Part shown: positions 7,184-12,082 of the stretch, piece after piece
Layout: each line of letters starts with the position of its first letter
Position numbering within the stretch: position 1 is the stretch's first letter
NCBI GenBank assembly: GCA_016293225.1
Contig: JAEDEQ010000053.1
Span: forward strand, 1-12,082
Origin: Clostridiaceae bacterium
Lineage (GTDB): Bacteria; Bacillota; Clostridia; Oscillospirales; Acutalibacteraceae
Length of the DNA: 12,082 nt
Direction of reading: 5' to 3'
Program-made: the position numbers and the translations under genes
The notes under the pieces: generated by a model
Told to the model about the DNA's origin: nothing
The model's database searches: none
Seen by the model: the letters and a program-made list of their open reading frames with translations, nothing else

Positions 7184-7636
7184 TCAGTTAAATCGTTTCA
7201 ACACAAATTCCTGAACCGGGCTTCCAAACTCTTCTTTCATTTTCCCCTCAGTAAATCCTAAGCTCCTGTAAAACGCTCTTGCGGCAATTTCCTCAGGGAC
7301 TCCATCACGATACGTTGTGACGACTACATCTTTTTTTGAGTCCATAAACGCAAGCATATAGGACACCATTTTTTCTGCAATATGCTGTCTGCGATATTCA
7401 CTATCTACAGCTAAAAAGCAAAGCACATTATCATCTTTTGAAAACAATAGTGCGCCAACAATCTTGTCATTACTTTTTGCGCAGATCGCTGATTTCCTGC
7501 TGATAAAGTCTAAAACTGTATCCCTGTGTCCTTCTAAATCCTCTTTTGTTTCAAGTCCGGGAAAATTTCCCTTTACTTTATTTACAAGACACATCCAACT
7601 ATCAATATCACATTCTTTTCCAAGCATAATTTCCAT
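7184..7636 (-). CDS. GNAT-family N-acetyltransferase, lower GC than its neighbours
   Basis: This 150-residue protein has the GNAT fold pattern. Strands around 57-66 (NDKIVGALLF) and 72-78 (LCFLAVD) lead into the acetyl-CoA loop YRRQHIAEKM (81-90), and AARAFYRSLGF (118-128) forms the usual C-terminal motif B. The acetyl-CoA loop reads R-R-Q-H-I-A, with His where Gly is common. The substrate is unknown. The ATG at 7636 is preceded by AAGGAAAGG about nine bases upstream; a second Met at residue 4 is less well placed. I counted several 60-base blocks at about 35-42% GC, while blocks of neighbouring genes run about 50-55%, so recent acquisition is plausible. It lies 40 nt behind the FN3 gene and could be the last gene of that operon. 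It converges on tRNA-Lys. Confidence 0.85.
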   Translation of the reverse strand: MEIMLGKECDIDSWMCLVNKVKGNFPGLETKEDLEGHRDTVLDFISRKSAICAKSNDKIVGALLFSKDDNVLCFLAVDSEYRRQHIAEKMVSYMLAFMDSKKDVVVTTYRDGVPEEIAARAFYRSLGFTEGKMKEEFGSPVQEFVLKRFN

Positions 7637-7676
7637 TTTATAAAGCCTTTCCTTATCCGACGTCCGCGGTCACACT

Positions 7677-8900
7677 TTATGCAAAGGTTCTGACTGTGTT
7701 TAAGCTTTCCGAAAGAACGTATTCGTTGTTGACCGTAACGTAGCTTTTGATTCTGAAATAATAGGGAGTTCGGTTTTCAAGCCTTTCAATAACGGCGCTG
7801 AGCGTTTGCGGACTTGTTATCTCCTTTTTCAAGGTGAAGCCGCTGTCCGGATCTTTTGACATATAGATGAAATAGCCGTCTGCCTTTTCGCACTCGTCCC
7901 ATTCAAGAATAACCTTTTTGTTTCCGATAAGGTCTCCCTCGCCTTTATAAAGGCTCACGCTTTCCGGCTTGGTGGAGGCATCAAGAATATCCGACATATC
8001 GCCGTACATCTTTTTACCGTTGACAACGGCATAAGCCTTAACGCAGTAACTGTCGCGCTCGGCGCTTTCCTTTCCGTTCACGGTGTATTCCGGCTTATTG
8101 CAGGCAGTTATCAGGTCATATTCGCCGGTGGTGTTGTCAAAGCGATAAAGGTAATACGCCTGCACGTTCGGTATGGCTTTCCATGTGAGCTTGTAACCCT
8201 CCGTGGTGACGGCTGACGCTTTGAAAAATTCCACCTTAGGAACACTTGTGACCGCAGTGAAGGCGCCCGAAAGCTTTGAATAGATAAACTTGCCGTTGGA
8301 AGCTACGCTGACGGCGCGAACCTTGTATTTATAAACGCTCGCAGGATTCAGCCTGGTCATATTGCAGGAATTTTTCAAACTTCCTCCGCTGAGGCGGACA
8401 AAGCCGCCCTTTTCTTTTTTGTAATACCATATCTCGTAATAATCCGCGCCGCGGACCTTTGTCCAAGAAAGTCTGTGGGAAGTGGGCTCAGTTGTTTTCT
8501 GCGTTATTTTTGTAACCGGGTCAAGCGGAGTGTAGGCGGTTTTTTTCTTATAGCTTCCGTTCAGGGTGTTTTTGCCTCTTTCAACATAAGGTCTGACGGC
8601 AAAAACATAGTATTCGCCCGGGGTGAGCGATTTTACGGTATATTTCCTTGATTTCTGATTTTTCAGCTGCTTATACTTTTTAGTCTCGGGATAATATCGG
8701 TAAATGCGGTAGCCCGACGCCTTGCCTTTGACAGTCCATTCAAGCGATACGGCGGTGCTTGTTTTTCCCATTATTTTTATGCCGGTGACTTCCGGTACAG
8801 ACGGCTTTGCCGCAAGGGTAAAAACCGAAAAAAGGGCGCAGAGCGCGGCAACAAACAAAATGTAAAGAACGGTTTTTTTAAGCGAAAGCTGTTTTTTCAT
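7677..8900 (-). CDS. Secreted protein with four fibronectin type III-like domains
   Basis: The 407-residue product starts with a Sec signal peptide: lysines at 2-9, a hydrophobic core at 11-29 and a likely cleavage after LAA near residue 31. There is no lipobox cysteine, sortase motif or second membrane span, so it is probably released or held non-covalently at the wall. The mature part is four tandem FN3-like repeats (about 33-126, 127-219, 220-311 and 312-407). Each has the W...Y-x-(I/L)-Y core (for example LEWTVKGKASGYRIYRY, LTWKAIPNVQAYYLYRF) and a late Y...(V/I)-(R/K)-(A/S)-Y strand. No catalytic domain is attached. AAAGGAGG lies eight bases before the ATG. The start is 20 nt after the tsaD stop, implying co-transcription with rimI-tsaD, an unusual partner for a secreted adhesion-type protein. 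The binding target is unknown. Confidence 0.88.
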   Translation of the reverse strand: MKKQLSLKKTVLYILFVAALCALFSVFTLAAKPSVPEVTGIKIMGKTSTAVSLEWTVKGKASGYRIYRYYPETKKYKQLKNQKSRKYTVKSLTPGEYYVFAVRPYVERGKNTLNGSYKKKTAYTPLDPVTKITQKTTEPTSHRLSWTKVRGADYYEIWYYKKEKGGFVRLSGGSLKNSCNMTRLNPASVYKYKVRAVSVASNGKFIYSKLSGAFTAVTSVPKVEFFKASAVTTEGYKLTWKAIPNVQAYYLYRFDNTTGEYDLITACNKPEYTVNGKESAERDSYCVKAYAVVNGKKMYGDMSDILDASTKPESVSLYKGEGDLIGNKKVILEWDECEKADGYFIYMSKDPDSGFTLKKEITSPQTLSAVIERLENRTPYYFRIKSYVTVNNEYVLSESLNTVRTFA

Positions 8901-8920
8901 AAACGCTGCCTCCTTTTAAA

Positions 8921-9952
8921 TTATTCAGCCGGGCTGAGATACCCGTTTTGTTCAATGGGCATTGTGGCAAAAGCGTTGAGCGCAAGGGGCGCACGGTTGC
9001 CGGCAAGGTACTCATAATAGCCTTGAGCGCCCACCATTGCGGCATTGTCACCGCACAGGGGCAAAGCGGGAAGATAAAGCGACCAGCCGTTTTTTTCGCA
9101 AAGCTCCTTCATGCGCCGGCGCAGAACGCTGTTGGCCGAGACCCCTCCTGCAAGCACAATCTTTTTCATTCCGTACAATTTTGCCGCCTTTTCGGTGTTA
9201 TCGCAAAGGAACGAAACAACAGCCTTTTGGAACGACGCACCGAGGTCGGAAACATTAATCTGTTCACCCTTTTGCTTTGCATTGTGGATAGTGTTAATAA
9301 CAGCGGTTTTAAGGCCGGAAAAGCTGAAGTCAAGCTCATTGTCATGAACCTTTGGGCGCGGAAATTTATAGGCGTTTTCGTTGCCGTTTTTACATTCGCG
9401 GTCAAGGTTCAGACCGCCCGGATAAGGCAGACCCATGGAGCGCGCAGCCTTGTCAAGCGCTTCGCCCGCAGCGTCGTCACGCGTTTTTCCGACAACCTCA
9501 AACTCGGTATAATCCTTAACAATGACCATATGGCTGTGGCCGCCGCTGACAACAAGGCAGAAAAACGGCGGTTCAAGCTCACGGTGCGTAATGTAATTTG
9601 CGGCAATATGCGACCTGAGATGATGAACGGCAATAAGGTCAAGCCCTCTTGAATAGGCAAGGCTTTTTGCATAGTTCACGCCCACAAGCAGTGCGCCGAT
9701 AAGACCGGGCGCATATGTTACGGCAACGGCATCGATATCGTCAAGGGTAAGCTTTGCGTCCTCAAGCGCCTTGCCGACAACGCCCGAGATTGCTTCGGCA
9801 TGGCGGCGCGAGGCAATTTCCGGCACAACTCCGCCGTAAATTTTATGTTCCTCAACCTGCGACGCAATAACAGAGGAAAGAACAGTCCTTCCGTTTTCAA
9901 CAACCGCAGCGGCGGTTTCATCGCAGGAGGATTCGATTGCGAGAATTTTCAT
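8921..9952 (-). CDS. tsaD: tRNA N6-adenosine threonylcarbamoyltransferase TsaD
   Basis: TsaD transfers threonylcarbamoyl from TC-AMP to A37 of ANN-reading tRNAs (t6A), working with TsaB and TsaE. The 343-residue length is typical. ASKHA and metal-site landmarks are present: IESSCDET (6-13), H111 and H115, SGGHS (135-139 region), RDDAAGEALDKAAR, LAGGVSANSVLR and CGDNAAM with its metal-binding Asp. One deviation is that the usual H-x-x-G-H reads HLRSH, so residue 114 is Ser (codon TCG) instead of Gly. Start ATG 9952 has only a weak AAGGG ten bases upstream. The gene follows rimI by 34 nt. tsaB and tsaE, often in the same cluster, are not in the window. The tRNA-Lys(TTT) encoded nearby belongs to the class of tRNAs that receive t6A. 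Confidence 0.97.
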   Translation of the reverse strand: MKILAIESSCDETAAAVVENGRTVLSSVIASQVEEHKIYGGVVPEIASRRHAEAISGVVGKALEDAKLTLDDIDAVAVTYAPGLIGALLVGVNYAKSLAYSRGLDLIAVHHLRSHIAANYITHRELEPPFFCLVVSGGHSHMVIVKDYTEFEVVGKTRDDAAGEALDKAARSMGLPYPGGLNLDRECKNGNENAYKFPRPKVHDNELDFSFSGLKTAVINTIHNAKQKGEQINVSDLGASFQKAVVSFLCDNTEKAAKLYGMKKIVLAGGVSANSVLRRRMKELCEKNGWSLYLPALPLCGDNAAMVGAQGYYEYLAGNRAPLALNAFATMPIEQNGYLSPAE

Positions 9953-9986
9953 GTACTATCAACCCTTAATTATCGTATTAGCGAAA

Positions 9987-10442
9987 TTAATTGAAATATT
10001 TTGTCATTATCACTGCGTTTTCACACGGAGCGGAGTAGAAGTTCTTCCTCTCCCCCACAGCCTGAAAGCCCTCTTTCCGATAAAGCTCAACGGCCGCACC
10101 GTTGCTTTTGCGCACTTCAAGGCTGAGAAACGAGCAGCCCCTTTCGCGGCAGAGCTTTTCGCAGCCGGAAAGCAGCGCCGTGCCTGCTCCCTTTCGTCTC
10201 ATGTCTTTTGAAACGGCGAGATCGGAAACATATGCTTCGTCAAGGACAACAGTGGCGCCGATATAGCCGATGATTTTTCCGCCGACGCTTGCGCAGAGAA
10301 AAACCGAACCTTCATTTTCAAGGCTTTCAAGCAGCGACCTTTCGCTCCACGGAGAGCTGAAGCACTCCTTTTCAAGCAAAGCGACAAAGGGAACATCATT
10401 TTCGGTCATTTTTGAAATAACAATTTGTGGCTTTTGTTCCAT
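9987..10442 (-). CDS. rimI: Ribosomal protein S18-alanine N-acetyltransferase RimI
   Basis: RimI is a GNAT enzyme that acetylates the N-terminal alanine of ribosomal protein S18. The 151-residue protein has the family-specific ECFSSPW block (26-32), the acetyl-CoA loop R82-x-x-G-x-G in MRRKGAGTALL, E109 in SLEVRKSN, Y121 in ELYRKEGF and the C-terminal ENAVIMTK (usually ED-A-(L/I)-I-M). GGAGAGG lies just upstream of the ATG at 10442. The gene stands first in an operon with tsaD, a common arrangement in Firmicutes that supports RimI over a generic GNAT. An extended -10 promoter lies 74 nt upstream. Confidence 0.92.
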   Translation of the reverse strand: MEQKPQIVISKMTENDVPFVALLEKECFSSPWSERSLLESLENEGSVFLCASVGGKIIGYIGATVVLDEAYVSDLAVSKDMRRKGAGTALLSGCEKLCRERGCSFLSLEVRKSNGAAVELYRKEGFQAVGERKNFYSAPCENAVIMTKYFN

Positions 10443-10497
10443 CGGCCCTCTCCTTTGCTGCTCCGGATACCGCAGACTGACCGTGCCGTCATTAATA

Positions 10498-10507
10498 GGC
10501 AGCTGCC
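10498..10507. repeat. GGCAGCTGCC palindrome in rimI leader
   Basis: A perfect 10-bp palindrome sits just downstream of the predicted rimI transcription start. Its 8-bp core GCAGCTGC recurs at the centre of the arsR leader dyad (10985-10994). It could be a shared operator half or simply chance. Confidence 0.35.
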
Positions 10508-10515
10508 CGGATTTT

Positions 10516-10544
10516 ATTGTATCACGGAATTGTTAAAAAAACAA
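10516..10544 (-). promoter_or_regulatory. Promoter of the rimI-tsaD operon
   Basis: On the minus strand, TTGTTT (10544-10539), 17 bases, then TACAAT (10521-10516) with the extended -10 element TGA directly upstream. The -35 region overlaps the T-run of the arsR terminator. The -10 matches five of six consensus bases; the -35 is weak. Confidence 0.6.
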
Positions 10545-10570
10545 GTAAACAGCCCCGTATAAGGGCTGTT
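10535..10570 (-). terminator. Intrinsic terminator of arsR
   Basis: AACAGCCC (10548-10555) and GGGCTGTT (10563-10570) form an 8-bp perfect stem with a 7-base loop, beginning at the last base of the arsR stop codon. On the minus strand it is followed by TACTTG and seven T residues. The T-run begins about six bases after the stem, so the terminator may be moderate. It separates arsR from rimI. Confidence 0.7.
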
Positions 10571-10932
10571 CAATTCAGTTCTTCAAGATGTTCAACTGCC
10601 ATTTCAAAAATTTCCTTAACATGAGAGTCCGAAAGCGAGTAATAAACAATTTTTCCGTCCTTGCGGTTTTTAACAAGGTTTGCGCTGCGCAGATATTTAA
10701 GCTGATGCGAAACGGCGGATTTCGTCATGTTCAGCACAACGGCGATGTCGCAGACGCACAGCTCGTTTTCATGCAGCGCCCAAAGAATTTTCATGCGCGT
10801 TGAATCGGCAAAGACCTTGAAAAATTCGGCAAGATCAAAAATCAGCTCGTCATCGGGCATATTCTTTTTTGTTAAACGAACAAGTTCTTCATCAATATGG
10901 GTGCAGTCGCAGCCCATTTCGGTTTTTCCCAT
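10570..10932 (-). CDS. CadC-like ArsR/SmtB metal-sensing repressor
   Basis: This 120-residue winged-helix protein belongs to the ArsR/SmtB family, whose members leave DNA when they bind metal. It carries both classic metal sites. The alpha3/N-terminal thiolate site is C8 and C10 plus C59 and C61 in ELCVCDIA, the CadC/ArsR signature. The alpha5 site is D102-x-H104-x10-H115-x2-E118, exactly the CadC/SmtB/CzrA spacing. S. aureus CadC, as I recall, uses C7, C11, C58, C60 and D101, H103, H114, E117, so the match is close. The recognition helix is near MTKSAVSHQLKYL (69-81). The ATG at 10932 has GAAGG nine bases upstream. It has its own consensus promoter and terminator. No cadA, czcD or ars efflux gene is in the window, so the target is unclear. 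Cd/Pb/Zn sensing is inferred from the ligands. Confidence 0.92.
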   Translation of the reverse strand: MGKTEMGCDCTHIDEELVRLTKKNMPDDELIFDLAEFFKVFADSTRMKILWALHENELCVCDIAVVLNMTKSAVSHQLKYLRSANLVKNRKDGKIVYYSLSDSHVKEIFEMAVEHLEELN

Positions 10933-10963
10933 TTATAATTGCCTTCTTTTCCTTTGCGTTCCG

Positions 10964-11009
10964 GCGCCGTAATATCAATTAATCAGCAGCTGCTTAATAT
11001 ATCCGGCGC
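10964..11009 (-). promoter_or_regulatory. Dyad-symmetric arsR leader, candidate operator or 5' hairpin
   Basis: Arms GCGCCG (10964-10969) and CGGCGC (11004-11009) flank further symmetric blocks (ATAT/ATAT and TTAAT/ATTAA). The centre is the perfect palindrome AGCAGCTGCT (10985-10994), with small bulges between blocks. The element begins at about +1 of the predicted arsR transcript. ArsR proteins usually bind between the -10 and the start codon, so this is the best operator candidate; in RNA it would form a 5'-terminal hairpin. Confidence 0.5.
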
Positions 11010-11016
11010 TTATTTT

Positions 11017-11045
11017 ATTATAGTCATTTTTGTTCATTATGTCAA
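11017..11045 (-). promoter_or_regulatory. Consensus sigma-A promoter of arsR
   Basis: On the minus strand there is a perfect TTGACA (11045-11040), 17 bases, then a perfect TATAAT (11022-11017). The spoIIID stop codon TGA is part of the -35 hexamer. Transcription should start near 11010, giving a leader of about 78 nt before the arsR ATG. Confidence 0.92.
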
Positions 11046-11308
11046 CCTTTTTGCTCCCGGTGCTTTTTTCTGTATTTTTCCTTTGTTGCGTTTCCTCCGC
11101 GGATATGGCGTTCAGCCTTGTTTTCATCAAGAACAACGCGCACTCTTTCATAAAGGTCATGGTCAATTTCTTTAAGCCGCAAGGAAACGTCGGTATGTAC
11201 TGTTGATTTGCTCACGTCAAAGCGCTTTGCCGCCGCTCTGACCGTCGCCTTGGTTTCAACGATATATTCCGCAAGGGTCTGCGCCCTTTTTTCAACAAGC
11301 TCATTCAA
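11042..11308 (-). CDS. spoIIID: Sporulation transcriptional regulator SpoIIID
   Basis: SpoIIID is a small DNA-binding protein of the mother cell that adjusts the sigma-E regulon during spore formation. The 88-residue product shows the family hallmarks: YIVETKATVRAAAKRF (15-30), the helix-turn-helix DVSKSTVHTDVSLRL (31-45), RHIRGGNATKEKY (67-79) and a basic C-terminal tail. B. subtilis SpoIIID is slightly longer. The start is TTG at 11308, with GGAGG seven bases upstream; it aligns with the known N-terminus relative to YIVE, and the nearby ATG is out of frame. The Shine-Dalgarno and first start-codon base lie in one arm of a long hairpin. The stop codon sits in the arsR -35 element. No terminator follows, so spoIIID transcripts may run into arsR. 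Its presence marks the organism as an endospore-former. Confidence 0.95.
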   Translation of the reverse strand: MNELVEKRAQTLAEYIVETKATVRAAAKRFDVSKSTVHTDVSLRLKEIDHDLYERVRVVLDENKAERHIRGGNATKEKYRKKHREQKG

Positions 11309-11366
11309 AAATATCCCTCCACAAATAAGAAGCGTTGGTAATTCTTATTAATGAAAGGGATATTTT
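11308..11366 (-). promoter_or_regulatory. Two-part hairpin covering the spoIIID ribosome binding site
   Basis: AAAATATCCCT (11308-11318) pairs perfectly with AGGGATATTTT (11356-11366). Inside it AATAAGAA (11324-11331) pairs with TTCTTATT (11342-11349), leaving a 10-base loop and a 5x6 internal loop. In minus-strand RNA the 3' arm contains most of the GGAGGG Shine-Dalgarno and the first base of the TTG start. It begins nine bases after the DUF1643 stop codon. It ends in a five-T run, so it may also act as a terminator or attenuator. Confidence 0.65.
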
Positions 11367-11374
11367 ATTACAAA

Positions 11375-11995
11375 TTACAGGATATTCAGGTATTTATCAA
11401 TGTCAAACTCGTCAAGTCCGCTGTCCTTGCGCAGATAAAGCGGATGATGCGGGTGACCTTTTTTGCTAATGGCGCCCGAAGAATACCACAGCGCACCGTG
11501 AATTTTTCCAATCTCGGCCATGTCGCGAAGGCAAAGCTTTAGGTACGGCCGCATTTCAACAATATTGCCCCATGCCGCCCATACCGCCGGGTGTTCACCC
11601 TCATAAAGCGAAAGAACGTAATCGAACGCTTTCATATTTTCACGGTGAAGCTCTTCGTTCAGTATTTTGTCCATATCCTGCGGTCGAGTTGCGCGCTGGG
11701 CATAGACATTGAACATGATAAAGGAATCAAAGCCGTTCCCTTTTGCAATGCGTTCAACCGATTTAAGGGTATTGTCCAGCTTGTTCGGTGCGGCGGTCGA
11801 TGGGTTTATACCGATGCAGATTAGCGGCTTTTTGCCCGTTGTGCCGAGTATGTAACGGTATTCTCCGTAGTGATTCGGAACATAAAGCCAGTCGCGGACA
11901 TCATATTCAATGTGATTTTGAATTTTAGACTCTTCCAGAGCTTTTTCAAACTCTTCAATCTGAACCTTTTGAGTTTCCATGAGCGGTATGTGCAT
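11375..11995 (-). CDS. DUF1643-family protein of unknown function
   Basis: The 206-residue protein matches the DUF1643 pattern. RYILGTTG (47-54) is followed by a strand into GINPSTA (62-68), then DNTL (74-77), FNVYAQRATRP (95-105), an Asn-rich helix, a strand into AAWGN (140-144) and the C-terminal GHPHHPLYL (180-188). It has no signal peptide or membrane span, so it is cytoplasmic. No function is established that I know of. The motif order resembles the uracil-DNA glycosylase superfamily (reported as a finding). The ATG at 11995 is supported by AAGGAG seven bases upstream, which overlaps the end of the preceding gene. The gene lies 66 nt before spoIIID. Confidence 0.85.
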   Translation of the reverse strand: MHIPLMETQKVQIEEFEKALEESKIQNHIEYDVRDWLYVPNHYGEYRYILGTTGKKPLICIGINPSTAAPNKLDNTLKSVERIAKGNGFDSFIMFNVYAQRATRPQDMDKILNEELHRENMKAFDYVLSLYEGEHPAVWAAWGNIVEMRPYLKLCLRDMAEIGKIHGALWYSSGAISKKGHPHHPLYLRKDSGLDEFDIDKYLNIL

Positions 11996-11999
11996 TGCG

Positions 12000-12082
12000 T
12001 TACTCCTTATAGCCCGGCTGACGCTTAATGTCCTCTACGGTCGAGTTGCGCCGCTCGCTGAAAAACGGCGAGAGTTTTCTTG
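12000..12082 (-). CDS. C-terminal fragment of an unidentified gene
   Basis: On the minus strand one frame is open from the window edge to a TAA at 12000-12002, giving about 27 codons that end SERRNSTVEDIKRQPGYKE. The stop directly abuts the DUF1643 ribosome binding site (AAG GAG TAA), which is typical of operon neighbours. The other two minus-strand frames contain stops within 65 bases. The fragment is too short for identification. Confidence 0.55.
   Translation of the reverse strand, partial: RKLSPFFSERRNSTVEDIKRQPGYKE

Noticed and set aside
8948..9652. 234-codon plus-strand ORF opposite tsaD
   Set aside because: It lies entirely inside the unmistakable tsaD gene, and its product resembles no family. 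It is a shadow created by codon bias.
10975..11166. Minus-strand ORF of 63 codons between spoIIID and arsR, including a 20-codon ATG at 11037
   Set aside because: It overlaps spoIIID in another frame, and its end is the arsR promoter and leader. The inner ATG lies between the -35 and -10, so it would not be on the arsR transcript.
11309..11400. Sigma-E type promoter for spoIIID
   Set aside because: AATATCC-like -35 matches exist, but no matching CATA-type -10 at proper spacing could be defended.
1..12082. Mobile elements, CRISPR arrays or defence cassettes
   Set aside because: No transposase, integrase, phage gene, terminal inverted repeat or regularly spaced direct repeat was found on either strand.

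Overview
The window looks like chromosome from a spore-forming, low-to-mid GC Firmicute, most likely class Clostridia (an Oscillospiraceae/Ruminococcaceae-like gut bacterium is my inference). The evidence is a clear spoIIID gene, Gram-positive ribosome binding sites (GGAGG and variants), an ApgM-type phosphoglycerate mutase, an LCP-family cell-wall ligase and sigma-A promoters with near-consensus hexamers. All protein genes lie on the minus strand; the only plus-strand gene is a tRNA-Lys. Coding is dense, and no gene-free stretch exceeds about 140 bases. I see no insertion sequence, prophage or CRISPR array.

Region 1 (1-5667, read right to left) is one tight operon-like block. It runs apgM (phosphoglycerate mutase or proposed homoserine kinase), an OmpR-type response regulator, its sensor histidine kinase, a LytR-CpsA-Psr protein, then rlmD/rlmCD (23S rRNA uracil methyltransferase, cut by the window start). 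Junctions are ATGA or TGATG overlaps or gaps of 21-28 nt, so the genes are probably co-transcribed and partly translationally coupled. A 135-nt leader before apgM holds promoter candidates, a hairpin and a 19-codon upstream ORF whose stop overlaps the apgM start.

Region 2 (5803-7166) holds nagA (GlcNAc-6-phosphate deacetylase, true start at 6912) and, divergent from it, a solitary tRNA-Lys(TTT). The tRNA has its own TTGACA-17-TATTAT promoter and a strong intrinsic terminator.

Region 3 (7184-10544) reads rimI, tsaD, a secreted four-domain fibronectin-type-III protein, then a lower-GC GNAT acetyltransferase. An extended -10 promoter in front of rimI probably drives at least rimI-tsaD-FN3. rimI and tsaD act on translation (acetylation of ribosomal protein S18 and tRNA t6A synthesis). 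The tsaB and tsaE genes that often accompany them are absent.

Region 4 (10535-12082) holds a CadC-like ArsR metal sensor with its own consensus promoter and a dyad-symmetric leader, then spoIIID, a DUF1643 protein and the last codons of an unidentified gene. The most interesting points are the two complete metal-site signatures in the ArsR protein with no efflux gene nearby, a long hairpin that buries the spoIIID ribosome binding site, and a motif order in the DUF1643 protein that resembles uracil-DNA glycosylases. I found no clearly new multi-gene system; this is mostly core chromosome with several unusual regulatory details.
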